From Pararhodobacter marinus (GTDB lineage Bacteria; Pseudomonadota; Alphaproteobacteria; Rhodobacterales; Rhodobacteraceae): a stretch of 64,000 nt of DNA. This document shows positions 47,874-57,088 of the stretch, in pieces; position 1 is the stretch's first letter; every line of letters starts with the position of its first letter. Location: the NCBI RefSeq assembly GCF_003122215.1, contig NZ_QEYD01000010.1, positions 147,312-211,311 on the forward strand, read 5' to 3'. The notes under the pieces are model-generated. The model was not told the origin of the DNA. It saw only the letters and a list, made by a program, of their open reading frames with translations, and searched no databases. The translations under genes and the position numbers were made by a program.

Positions 47874-48809
47874 CTACTCGGTCTCGCTCCTCCTCGCTTC
47901 CGTCGTGGACGCAGGCTGCACGAGGCCCGCCACGATCTGGCGAAACTCGCCGAGGATTTCACCGTGGTTCTTGTCGAGGTAGCGGGCGAGACGGTCATTC
48001 TGCAAAAGCCGCTCGACATAGCGACCGACCACAACCAGCCGAAGGTGATCGGGTCCAAGGGTGCCTTCGATCAGCTTTATGTTCTTTTGCAGGTTGGCCA
48101 TCTCGGCCTTCATTCGCTCGGCTTGTTCGCGCGTTACGCCAGCAGGTGGCTTCTTTGGAGCCGGGTCAACCAGGTCTGTGGCGTCAGATGCTGCGAGGAT
48201 CGCCTCGACATAGGGCACCGTGTAGTTGTTAGCCGCGATCATCAGTTCCGCCGCCTGAATCTGCCGCAGGGGCTTCATCTTCCGCAGGGACCGGAAACTG
48301 TTGATCGGGCAGTGCCTGGCCTTCAGCAGTTCGGCTGCCTCCGGACAGATGCCGTTCAGCAGGGTCCGCTTCTGTCGGATCAGCGCGATGTTCACATTCA
48401 AGGCTGCAGCGATACGGGCCTCCGATACGCCGCGCTCGACCGCGCGCAGGATCATCTTGTGCTCCTGGATCGTGGCGAGGCGGCTGATGCGCTTGTTGTA
48501 GGTGAAGGATTCGTCGTCGGTCGCCACCAGGCAGGTGACGGTCGTCTCGCCCATTTCCTTCAGAACATGCAGCCGAACATGGCCATCCAGAAGGATGAAG
48601 GATCCGTCCTGCCCAGCCGCGCGGGCGACCACCGGCGGCTCGATCAGCCCGACCTCACGGATCGTCGCGGCGATCTGCCCATATTTCTGACTCTTGGTCA
48701 CGGTGACTGGCAACTGCTTGACCGGCAGGATCGCATCGATCGGGATCGTGCGCAGGTTCGCTTCAAATCCCGGGCTCTTCGGCGGAGGCATTCTCCCTGT
48801 CTGTGTCAT
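47874..48809 (-). CDS. ParB/RepB-like partition-type protein
   Basis: 311 residues. An N-terminal ParB/sulfiredoxin-like domain (about 20-120) has the pattern IREVGLIEPPVVAR ... FILLDGHVRLHVLKEMGE, then a helical region with HTH character (VSEARIAAALNVNIALIRQK) and a RepB-type C-terminal domain (EQAERMKAEMANLQKNIKLI). The start overlaps the partner ParB-like gene by 4 bases. Together with that gene and the recombinase it forms a fixed trio; a role in recombination control or DNA binding is inferred, since no ParA or replication gene is present. Confidence 0.8.
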   Translation of the reverse strand: MTQTGRMPPPKSPGFEANLRTIPIDAILPVKQLPVTVTKSQKYGQIAATIREVGLIEPPVVARAAGQDGSFILLDGHVRLHVLKEMGETTVTCLVATDDESFTYNKRISRLATIQEHKMILRAVERGVSEARIAAALNVNIALIRQKRTLLNGICPEAAELLKARHCPINSFRSLRKMKPLRQIQAAELMIAANNYTVPYVEAILAASDATDLVDPAPKKPPAGVTREQAERMKAEMANLQKNIKLIEGTLGPDHLRLVVVGRYVERLLQNDRLARYLDKNHGEILGEFRQIVAGLVQPASTTEARRSETE

Positions 48810-49699
48810 GCTCTTGGCTCCCGCAACCCGTCGATGATGATGCGCGGCAGGCTGTCGAGACCCTCGGCACGGAGCAGCGTCAGAAAGTTCTCGTCCTTCA
48901 GCAGAGACTGAAACGCCGCATCGAGAAACAGCAGGCTGCTTCGCGTCGACTGCGCCCTGCGGACCATGTCCTGCTGTCGCTCGGCCTCGGCGCGATAGGC
49001 TTTGACCAGCGCGGCAGAAGTTATTCGCGCTCGTGCCTGTGTGTTCCGCGCGCCGCCTCGCTGCTTGCCGTGGCGCTGGCGCAACTCAACCAGCCGCCGC
49101 GCCTCCAGCAATTTCTTTCCGCGCAGTTCACCGGAGGCATAAGCAGCCTCGAGCGCCTTCTGCACGTCCTTCTCCTCGGCCCGCGTGATGTAGAGCGCGA
49201 CGCTGAGCGGCATTTGCCCGGTCTCGACCGCGATCAGCAGGCGTTCTTCTCCGTTGGCGATCAACTCGCCGATTTCATGAACATAGGCGAAGGAAAGCCC
49301 CGTCTTGTCGGCGATCTGATGATCAGAGTAGCCTCGGTCGCGCAGGATGGCGATGTCCTGCAACAGCTCGAGCGGCCGCTGCTGACGGCGGGCGATATTC
49401 TCGATCACGCTGCGCAAAAGTCGCTCGGGCTCGCTCGCATCCACGACGATGGCCGGAATCTGGGTTTCCCCAAGGGCGACATAAGCCTCCATCCGACCCT
49501 GACCGCAGACCAGACGATAGGACACTCCCGCCTCTTCATCGACCCGGGCGACGGTGATCGGCTTTTTCAGCCCGACCTTGCCGATACTGTCGACAAGCGC
49601 GCGGAAGGTCTTGTCCGAGCGTTCACGCGGGTTCTCCACCGTGATGGCTGAAATCGGGATGATCTGCACTTCGTCCCGCAACTCGACTTCGCTCACCAT
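48806..49699 (-). CDS. ParB-like nuclease-domain protein
   Basis: 297 residues. ParB N-terminal domain with VDSIGKVGLKKPITVARVDE, YRLVCGQGRMEAYVALGE and the arginine motif VIENIARRQQRPLELLQDIA, followed by a helix-turn-helix (YSDHQIADKTGLSFAYVHEI) and a basic helical C-terminus. It overlaps the recombinase stop by 7 bases and the RepB-like start by 4. Probably binds a site in the same element; the iterated motif at 51.9-52.05 kb is a candidate. Confidence 0.82.
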   Translation of the reverse strand: MVSEVELRDEVQIIPISAITVENPRERSDKTFRALVDSIGKVGLKKPITVARVDEEAGVSYRLVCGQGRMEAYVALGETQIPAIVVDASEPERLLRSVIENIARRQQRPLELLQDIAILRDRGYSDHQIADKTGLSFAYVHEIGELIANGEERLLIAVETGQMPLSVALYITRAEEKDVQKALEAAYASGELRGKKLLEARRLVELRQRHGKQRGGARNTQARARITSAALVKAYRAEAERQQDMVRRAQSTRSSLLFLDAAFQSLLKDENFLTLLRAEGLDSLPRIIIDGLREPRA

Positions 49700-51270
49700 G
49701 GTGCCACCTCGGCAACCGGTACGCGGCGGGCCATGTCGAAGAAGAAATCGAGCGTTTCAAATCGGAAAGCGTCCAGCATCAGGCCATTCTCCTCGGCAAG
49801 CCCCAGGGGTCTTGTTCGCATCTCGAATTGGGGCAGCAGGTAATAGTCGAGCGCGGCGGTGTTCGTTCGGTCCATCCGGATGGCGATGGTGATGTCGGGC
49901 ACGAGGCCGGTGTCGAAACGGATTTTCCAGCGCAGGCCGCCGGTGGAGATTTCGCGGCAGCGGGCGACAGCAACGGAGGCGGTGAATTCGCCATTGATCG
50001 TCAGCAGGTCGGTCGCCGGATTGCGCGTCACGGTGCCGCCGAGACGGGTGATCTCGCGGATCACACGCTCCACCTCGTCGCCGTGGAACAGCCGCAGCAA
50101 GCGGTTCACTTCGATGTAGTGGTAGTCCCGGTCCGGTGTGAAGCCAACGAGGGAATAGGCCCGGATCAGGCTGCCGAACCGGTGGGCATAGGCGCCGCTG
50201 GACGGCATCCCGTCGGCCTCGTCGATCACCAGACCGGATATGTAGCCGTGGCGCTGGAACAGCCGCGTCAACCGTTCCAACATCTCGTCGTCCGAGAACC
50301 GGCGGTTCCGGGCGGCTATGATCGCCTGCACTTGTCGGAACTGTTTCTGCTCGACGATGGCATCGAACGCCCCTTCCGAACGGATCCACATCTCCGGACC
50401 ATTCGCGACCCGCTTCTGCTTCAGTTTGAAGGAGCGCCGGTTGTAGACGTTGTTGCCGATGTATTTCTCGTTGGTCAGGATCTGATGGACGGTGGCGCGG
50501 GTCCAGGCCCGGCCGAGATCGGTCAGGATCCCGCGCTCATTCAATTCTCTGGCGATTTCGCTTTCCGAACGGCCGTTCTTGAGGAACCGACTGTAGATCC
50601 AGCGCACGGTCTGCACCTCAGCGTCGGGTCCTGGCACCAGGATCACCCGGTCTGTCTGCAAGCTCTTGTGCTCACCGCGCTTCAGCTCGGCCTTCACTTC
50701 ACCCCGTTCGTCAAGCAGGACCCGGCGAAGGCCAAAACCTGCCGCACCGCCCTGACGGAAGCCGCGTTCGATCAGGCGACACTGCCCGATGAAGACCTTG
50801 TTGGAAAGTTCCCGGCTGTATTCCCCCGCCATCGCGCGCTTGACGCTCTTGACGATTGTGGCAACCGGACCTCCGTCATTTTCGAATTGCTCGGCGCAAT
50901 ACTCGACCTGCTTGTTGGCGCGACGGCAGATGTATTCGTAATAGGCGGATTCATCGGCGTCCTGAAAACGGCCCCATCGGCTGACGTCATAGACAAGGAT
51001 CACCTCGAAATCCGCGGTGCCGTCCTGCACATCCTGGATCAGCTGCTGCAGCGCCTCGCGACCCTCGATCCTGAGCCCGCTCTTGCCCGCATCGGCATAG
51101 GAACGGACCAATTCAAAGCCGCGTTCCTCCGCGTATTTGCGGATCGCGTCCGACTGGTTTTCGGTCGAGTATTTCTGATGGTCCGTCGACATGCGGACGT
51201 ATTCAGCCGCACGGCGCTTTGGCGGGGAGTTCGCCGGTTCTTTTCTTGAGGGCAGCTCTCTGCCTGCCAT
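49693..51270 (-). CDS. Large serine recombinase
   Basis: 525 residues. The resolvase catalytic domain (about 20-170) has the nucleophile serine at S28 in YVRMSTDHQKYS and the arginine-rich VYDVSRWGRFQD. A recombinase domain (RSESEIARELNERGILTDLG) and an apparent zinc-less C-terminal extension follow. Such enzymes integrate or excise mobile elements by strand exchange at short att sites. It heads the minus-strand trio recombinase-ParB-RepB and is divergent from a small HTH gene. No long coiled-coil typical of phage integrases was seen. Confidence 0.9.
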   Translation of the reverse strand: MAGRELPSRKEPANSPPKRRAAEYVRMSTDHQKYSTENQSDAIRKYAEERGFELVRSYADAGKSGLRIEGREALQQLIQDVQDGTADFEVILVYDVSRWGRFQDADESAYYEYICRRANKQVEYCAEQFENDGGPVATIVKSVKRAMAGEYSRELSNKVFIGQCRLIERGFRQGGAAGFGLRRVLLDERGEVKAELKRGEHKSLQTDRVILVPGPDAEVQTVRWIYSRFLKNGRSESEIARELNERGILTDLGRAWTRATVHQILTNEKYIGNNVYNRRSFKLKQKRVANGPEMWIRSEGAFDAIVEQKQFRQVQAIIAARNRRFSDDEMLERLTRLFQRHGYISGLVIDEADGMPSSGAYAHRFGSLIRAYSLVGFTPDRDYHYIEVNRLLRLFHGDEVERVIREITRLGGTVTRNPATDLLTINGEFTASVAVARCREISTGGLRWKIRFDTGLVPDITIAIRMDRTNTAALDYYLLPQFEMRTRPLGLAEENGLMLDAFRFETLDFFFDMARRVPVAEVAPW

Positions 51271-51396
51271 GCCCGTCTCCAGATCAGTTCATGCAGGCGT
51301 CTCCGTCTGGTCGGACCCGGGGTATTGGCTGGGGCGCAAAATGGAATCTGCCGCTGTGTTGTCTTCTCCACAGGTTTACCGGAGGAGGACGCCGCG

Positions 51397-51774
51397 ATGC
51401 GGATCAAGATGGGCACATCTGTGCCGAAAATGGGCACAACTGTGCACCTAGACGCCGATCAGACCGCGTATCGCACGGCCATTGCCGATGCCCTGCGCCG
51501 CGAACTGGGGCCGACGCATCAGGCCATCAAAACGGTGATGCGCTGGACCGGAGCGAGTGAGCGGACGGCCAAGTACTGGCTGTCTGGCGAACGCGGGCCT
51601 AGCGGAGAGCATCTGATCCGGCTCGCGCAACATTCGGATGCAGTGCTGATCACCATCCTGATCATGGCCGAGCGACTGCCGGAGCAGCGGCGGCACAGAT
51701 GTACCGATTGTCCTGCGCGCGAGCTTGTGTTGCAAGACCTCGGACAGGAACAGAAATCGTCCGGGGGCTCCTGA
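51397..51774 (+). CDS. Small HTH regulator divergent from the recombinase
   Basis: 125 residues. A helix-turn-helix is apparent in THQAIKTVMRWTGASERTAK with YWLSGERGPSGEHL. The N-terminus contains a repeated peptide KMGTSVP/KMGTTVH whose DNA is a pair of palindromes (51412-51447). GGAGGAGG lies about 10 bases before the ATG. The tail has a cysteine pair (CTDCPARE) that might bind metal. Probably controls the recombinase; the family is not one I can name. Confidence 0.65.
   Translation: MRIKMGTSVPKMGTTVHLDADQTAYRTAIADALRRELGPTHQAIKTVMRWTGASERTAKYWLSGERGPSGEHLIRLAQHSDAVLITILIMAERLPEQRRHRCTDCPARELVLQDLGQEQKSSGGS
51412..51447. promoter_or_regulatory. Tandem palindromes in the first codons of the HTH gene
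   Basis: GGCACA-TC-TGTGCC (51412-51425) and GCACA-AC-TGTGC (51434-51445) have centres 21 bases apart, two helical turns. This looks like a double operator placed just after the start codon, suited to autorepression or control of the divergent recombinase. Confidence 0.6.
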
Positions 51775-51921
51775 CATGCAGGGGAGCGGCTGGGCGCCAC
51801 CCCGCCCAGTCGTTCAGGAAACAAGTCGCCACAATGTTCATGCGGAGATTAGAACCCCCATTCTCCGCATCAGTTGCGGCGAATGACAGGGGATCATGCT
51901 TTGATACCGTTTTCCTGCCAG

Positions 51922-52053
51922 TTTCTGTCACCAAACCTTCTTGGCGGCAGACCGCTGGCGACAACGCCCTTTGATGCTAGTATCGGGCGATATTCTGTTG
52001 CCAAGCGCATTTTCTGTGACTCGGTTCGCAGCAACGCTCGTTGACGACAGAAT
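51922..52053. repeat. Four copies of a TTCTGTYRYCAA-like motif
   Basis: Copies at 51922-51936 (TTTCTGTCACCAAAC), 51992-52006 (ATTCTGTTGCCAAGC), 52011-52025 (TTTCTGTGACTCGGT, weaker) and inverted at 52039-52053 (ATTCTGTCGTCAACG on the minus strand). The gap 51775-52073 has no gene. These could be binding sites for the ParB/RepB-like proteins or recombination accessory sites. Confidence 0.4.
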
Positions 52054-52073
52054 CAGTGCCTGCATGATCATCA

Positions 52074-53181
52074 AAACCCTACGATCTGACAGATGCCGTT
52101 CCCTATCACACCGGCGACTTTCCCCCTGGCTCACTCGACTACGAGGTGTTTCTCGGACCCTTTGAAGAGGCAGCGGCCTCCCTTGCCCGATACGATGCCG
52201 AGATGTCGGGAATGGTGAACAGCGAGTTGTTCCTCGCCCCCCTGCGTCGCCAGGATGCGGTTACCTCGTCTCGGATGGAACGAAGAGCTCTACCGCCTTG
52301 AAGCCGAAGAAGACGCGGGCAGCGCCGACCCTTATCGGGAAGCGCGCAACGACGACGTCGAGACCTACCTTTATTCCCGCGCACTGCGGAATGCCCAGCA
52401 AGCCCTCGCCGACGGCGCCCCGCTTGGCGAACACCTGATCCGGACTGCCCACCAGCAGCTGCTGTCCTTTGGCCGGGGAGCCCGCAAGCGCCCCGGCAGC
52501 TACAAGGTTGAGCAGAACTACATCGGGGATGAACGGCAGGGAAGGATCTACTACGTTCCGATTGCCCCGGATCAGCTGGGCCCGGCGATGGGCGAACTGG
52601 TCCGCTACATCAACGAAAGCACGATGCGGCCATTGATCCGCACCGCCATCGCGCATGTCGAATTCGAGGCGCTGCATGCGTTCGAGGTCGGTAACGGTCG
52701 GATCGGCCGCATGCTGATCACCCTGATGCTGTGGAAGCTCGGCGTCCTGCATCAGCCGAACTTTTTCGTGTCGGGTTACTTCGAGGCCAACAAGGACGAG
52801 TACATCGAGCGGATGCGAGCCGTTTCCGCCAAGAGCGATTGGACCGGCTGGGTGGTATTCTTCCTCCAGGCGATGCACGCCCAGGCGACGGTCAACATCC
52901 AGACGGCCGACGCGATCTTCCGCCTGCACGGCGAGATGCGGGAGCGGTTCCGCGAAGTCCTGAACTCACAGTTCCATGATCAGGCGCTGGACTTGGTCTT
53001 CGCAAGCCTGATCTTCCGCAACGACCGCTTCGTCGAACGCTCAGGCATCCCACCATCCTCGGCGCGCGCGCTATCCCGACGGCTGGTCGAGGTGGGCATG
53101 CTGCGCACCATTGAACCGGCTTCCGGACGACGTGCGGCAATGTACGCCTTTGATCCGCTGCTCGATCTGCTGAAGGTGTGA
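52074..53181 (+). pseudogene. Fic family protein gene, frameshifted
   Basis: Two frames together encode one Fic protein. The first (from about 52074) reads PYDLTDAVPYHTGDFPPGSL to TSSRME and stops at 52299; the second (from within 52276-52290 to 53181) reads ELYRLEAEEDAG onward with the Fic motif ALHAFEVGNGRIGRM and a winged-helix C-terminus. The normal sequence between SSRME and DELYR (a Gly-Thr-Ile-Ser-like stretch) is missing, so bases were lost. No start codon is seen for the first part. In the active motif the usual acidic residue before GNGR is valine. Confidence 0.8.
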
Positions 53182-53186
53182 GGGTC

Positions 53187-53273
53187 ATGGCGACGATTAT
53201 CCGCCCCGTCGATGGGGGCAAAGGCGCAAGCCGCTCTCTTATCACCGCCCGATTACCGAGCGGTCGGACGTGA
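53187..53273 (+). pseudogene. Short N-terminal gene fragment (28 codons)
   Basis: ATG after the Fic stop, reading MATIIRPVDGGKGASRSLIT and ending in TGA at 53273. It may be the start of the helicase gene whose front half was deleted, or of another lost gene. Kept only because it has a good start position and leads directly into the helicase remnant. Confidence 0.35.
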
Positions 53274-54982
53274 TGGGGTTTAACGACATCTTCACCCAGC
53301 TTTCGGTGCTGAAGCTCGCGGTCTACGCCCCGATCAGCTACATCCTGCCCAGCCGTCTGCGGAAGTATGAGGAGATCTACGACACGCAGGTCGAGGGCGG
53401 ACGGGGCAAGCTCAGACAGGCCGATCGTGAGCGCAGCCTTCAGGCGCTGATGACGACCAACCTCCTGAAACGCTTGGAGAGCTCGGTCGCAGCGTTCCGG
53501 CTTACGCTTCGGTCTCTCGGCGCAAACATCTCGCGCACCATCGACGCGATCGACGATTTCGAGAGAACGGGACGCAGCGAGAGCGTCAGTGACTACCTTG
53601 CCGACGTGAGCGATTTTGACCCGGAGGACGATGACCTCTCCGGCCTCGACGAGTTCACGGTCGGGAAGAAGGTCCAGATCAGCCTAGCCGACATGGACCT
53701 GCCGTCTTGGAAGCACGACCTGGCCGCTGACATAGTTCTCATCGAAGAGCTGATCGCCTCGATGGAGAAGGTCAAACCGGCGGACGACGCCAAGCTCCAG
53801 CACCTGCTTGCCCTCATCAGGCAGAAAGTGGACGAGCCGCTGAACCCCGGAAACCGGAAGGTGCTGGTATTCACCGCCTTCGCGGACACGGCAAACTACC
53901 TCTTCGATAATCTCGCGCCCTTTGCACAGCAGCTCGGGTTGCATGTCGGCAAGGTCACCGGGTCGGACGCACCCAAAACGACGCTCAAGAAGTCCTACGA
54001 TTTCCAGAGCGTCCTGACGCTGTTCTCCCCGCGGTCAAAGGAGAAGGCCATCGTCCTTCCAAACGAGCCGGGAGAGCTGGACATCCTTATCGGCACCGAC
54101 TGCATCTCGGAAGGCCAGAACCTTCAGGATTGCGACTTCCTGATCAACTACGACATCCATTGGAACCCGGTGCGGATCATCCAGCGGTTCGGCCGGATCG
54201 ACCGGATTGGCTCCCCCAACAGCCAGATCCAGCTGGTCAACTACTGGCCCGACATCTCGCTCGACGAGTACATCAACCTCAAGGAACGCGTCGAAAACCG
54301 GATGGTGATCGCCGACGTCACTGCCACCGGCGACGACAACGTCCTCACCGCCAAGTCCAACGACATCGCCTACCGCAAGGAACAACTGAGGCGGATGCAG
54401 GAGGAGGTGATCGAGCTGGAGGACGCAAAAGCGGGCATCTCGATCACCGATCTCGGGCTGAACGACTTCCGGATGGACCTGCTCAATTACGTCAAACAGC
54501 ATGGCGAGCTCGACAACGTGCCCTTCGGGATGCACGCCGTGGTCCCCGCCCAGCCAGAGCTGGGCTTGGCGCCCGGCGTCATCTTCGCGCTGAAGAACAT
54601 CCACGACAGCGTGAACGTCAACCAGCAGAACCGGCTGCACCCCTTCTACCTGGTCTACATCGACGACGACGGGCAGATCGTCGCCGACCATACCGAGGTC
54701 AAGCGCCTGCTCGATCTGATCCGATCCAGCTGCAAAGGGCGGATCGAGCCCATTCACGACGTCTGCCGCGTCTTCAACGAACGCACCGAAGACGGGCGCA
54801 AGATGGGCCGCTACTCCGACCTGCTCTCCAGCGTGATCCGTTCCATGATCGAGGTGAAGGAAGAGAAGGATATCGACAGCCTCTTCAGCGGCGGGCGCAC
54901 CACGGCGCTGACTCACACCATCAAGGGGCTGGACGATTTCGAGCTGATCGCCTTCCTGGTCATCGAAGGGGGCAGCGAATGA
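53273..54982 (+). pseudogene. C-terminal half of an SNF2-like helicase
   Basis: 569 codons encoding only the second RecA domain and the tail: VLVFTAFADTANYLFDNLAP, GTDCISEGQNLQDCDFLINY and motif VI IIQRFGRIDRIGS. The first RecA domain with Walker A and the DEAD/DExx box is absent, so no ATPase is possible. It ends four bases into a DUF4391 gene. I recall this helicase-DUF4391 pair beside type III restriction genes, which fits the Res fragment after it. Confidence 0.78.
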
Positions 54983-55288
54983 CCCTCTACGACTGGCCCC
55001 GCGCCGCCGCCTTCGGGCGCGTGATCCCCAAGACCAAGATCTACGAGCACGCCGGGGCGAACACGGGCCTCAAGGACCTCTTCGTGCGCGAGGTCGATCA
55101 GATCGTCTGGTCGCACAAGCTGGCGCCCGAGACGGTCAATCTGGCGGCGACGAAGCAGGTGGCCGAGATACAGGTCTTCCGCATCACCGCGCGCACCGCG
55201 ACGCTCGACCGTGACGTGCTGCGCGCCATCGACAAGGCCATCCCCTTTCCGCTGATCTTCGAGGTGGCGCATGGCGGCCGCGTCAGGC
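54979..55288 (+). pseudogene. DUF4391 protein, 3' part deleted
   Basis: Starts MTLYDWPRAAAFGRVIPKTK and continues like a DUF4391 protein ([40 protein letters not shown]) for about 100 residues. Near 55288 the homology breaks and another gene's sequence begins in a different frame. Overlaps the helicase remnant stop by 4 bases. Confidence 0.7.
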
Positions 55289-55736
55289 TGAGCGGTACGA
55301 CGTGGACATTTTCACCGCGAACCAGACTGGCCAAGATTTTTCCCGAGCCACGAAGCAGCTCAAGAACCACGTCTACGACTATGCGATTACCGATTCCGAT
55401 GTCGAAAGAGATTTCGTGAAGGAGCTGGATACAAGCAGCGAGGTCGTTGTCTATGCCAAACTCCCACGGGGTTTCCTGATCCCGACTCCAGTCGGCGACT
55501 ACAACCCAGATTGGGCGATATCCTTTAAGGCTGGCAGCGTACGGCACATTTACTTCGTGGCCGAGACGAAGGGCACGATGTCCAGCATGAAATTGCGCGA
55601 AATCGAGAAGACGAAGATTGAGTGCGCCCGCAAATTCTTCGACGAGATCAGCAAGCGTATCACCACAGATCGCGTGAAATACGATGTTGTGACCGACTAC
55701 GGGAAGCTAATGGACTTGGTCGGGCGTGCGGCGTGA
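55286..55736 (+). pseudogene. C-terminal fragment of a type III restriction endonuclease (Res)
   Basis: About 148 codons ([20 protein letters not shown] onward) that look like the end of a type III Res subunit. The PD-(D/E)xK nuclease motif is present: GDYNPDWAI followed by [10 protein letters not shown]. The helicase part of Res and the Mod methylase gene are missing; the fragment begins inside the DUF4391 remnant. Its stop overlaps the GIY-YIG start by one base (TGATG). It could be translated from a GTG at 55302. Confidence 0.75.
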
Positions 55737-56680
55737 TGAAGCCCCGCTCGATCAATATCTTCCTGCTCGACGGCGATCCGAATGGCATACGGGTGGCACA
55801 AATCTCGATGTCGACGATCCAAGCGATCGCCTTCCGGCGCAATCAGCTCCGCCGGGTCCGTGAGGCTTTCCCCGAAATCGAACGGCCAGGCGTGTACATC
55901 CTGATCGGCGCCGATGAAGATGCGCAGGACCGGCAACTGGCTTACATCGGCGAGTCCGAAGGCGTCGGCGCTCGATTGTCGTATCACAACTCGAATGAGG
56001 CCGGTCGCGATGCCAAAGGCTTCTGGACCGACACGGTCGTGCTGATAAGCAAGGACGAGAACCTGACCAAGAGCCACGCGCGCTATGTCGAAGCTTGTCT
56101 GATCCGGGGGGTCGTCAGCAATCCCCGTTGGACCCTGCCCAACACGCGCACGCCGTCCGACGACGCGGGCAAGCTACCGCTCCCCGACCGCGCAGCCATG
56201 GACGAGTTCGTGGATCAGACGAAAACTCTGGTTGGGGCCCTTGGCTGGGATCTCTTCCGAGAAGTCCGCGGTCGTGCGCCGGAGCAGATCGCGGAGCAAG
56301 AACTGCCAAAGGCTGAACTCCATGAAAGCCCTCGGTTCTTCTTCCGGGGCGACGGCTTCGCGGCAGAGATGGAGATCGGGCCCTCCGGGGATTTCGTCGT
56401 CACAGCAGGTTCGAGGGCAAGGGTACGGACGACGCGAACGATACCGAGAGGGACGGTCACGCTCCGGAACACCCTTGTCGAGAAGGGCGTCCTCCGCGAG
56501 GAAGGTGATTTTCTTGTCTTCACAAGCGCCTACAGCTTCACATCTGCCTCTGCCGCAGCTGCGGCCGTCATTGGTGCGAGCGCCAATGGCCGGATCCTCT
56601 GGAAGCTCCCAGACGGACGCAATTACGCGGATTGGGAGGCAAACCAAGATGCGGCGGGCGATGCGTCAGGCCAATTCTGA
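55736..56680 (+). CDS. GIY-YIG nuclease family protein with DUF4357-like C-terminus
   Basis: 314 residues. A GIY-YIG-type domain lies at about 48-135 (PGVYILIGADED, LAYIGESEGVGARLSYHNS, a glutamate in ARYVEACLIRG). The C-terminal part (about 240-305) resembles DUF4357: MEIGPSGDFVVTAGSRARV and LWKLPDGRNYADWEA. Proteins of this layout occur beside restriction-modification genes. The gene appears intact although the operon it ended has collapsed. Confidence 0.82.
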   Translation: MKPRSINIFLLDGDPNGIRVAQISMSTIQAIAFRRNQLRRVREAFPEIERPGVYILIGADEDAQDRQLAYIGESEGVGARLSYHNSNEAGRDAKGFWTDTVVLISKDENLTKSHARYVEACLIRGVVSNPRWTLPNTRTPSDDAGKLPLPDRAAMDEFVDQTKTLVGALGWDLFREVRGRAPEQIAEQELPKAELHESPRFFFRGDGFAAEMEIGPSGDFVVTAGSRARVRTTRTIPRGTVTLRNTLVEKGVLREEGDFLVFTSAYSFTSASAAAAAVIGASANGRILWKLPDGRNYADWEANQDAAGDASGQF

Positions 56681-56725
56681 AGGTTGCGACGGCCCGGGGA
56701 ACGGTACCGTCAGCGTGCCGAGAAT

Positions 56726-57088
56726 TTAGCCGACCTTGCAGCCCCAAAAGGACGTGTGGTCGGCGGCGAAATACCCGTCCGCGACCCGGAAATACCCCTG
56801 CAGCTCGACGGTATCGCCCGCGGTGAGCGGCACCATGGTCTGCAGCCAGATGGCGGTGGCCAGCGAAACGTGGGTGGCGGACATTTCGCCGAGGGAGCCG
56901 CGGATTTCCGTCGCGCCGTTCAGGACGAGCCGCCCGCTCATCCGCGCCGAAGTGCTGGCATTGATCTTGTAGAGCAGCGTCGCGCCAAAGAGGTAGGTGC
57001 CGTTCGCGGGCGCCACGAAGCGGTTGTTCGTGGCGTCGAACGCGCCTTGGTCGTTGTAGTCGGTGTTGTTCAGACCGATTTTCGTCCA
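56726..57088 (-). pseudogene. Prophage tail-fibre C-terminal fragment
   Basis: Minus-strand frame without a start. It reads TKIGLNNTDYNDQGAFDATN, then VAPANGTYLFGATLLYKINA and ends DGYFAADHTSFWGCKVG. This is a C1q-like or tumour-necrosis-like jelly-roll pattern such as ends phage tail proteins. Only the last 120 residues are left. The upstream side is joined to the XRE gene. Confidence 0.6.

Noticed and set aside
47874..49699. Plasmid replication and partition region
   Set aside because: ParB/RepB-like genes are present, but no ParA and no replication initiator is next to them; a recombinase accompanies them instead.
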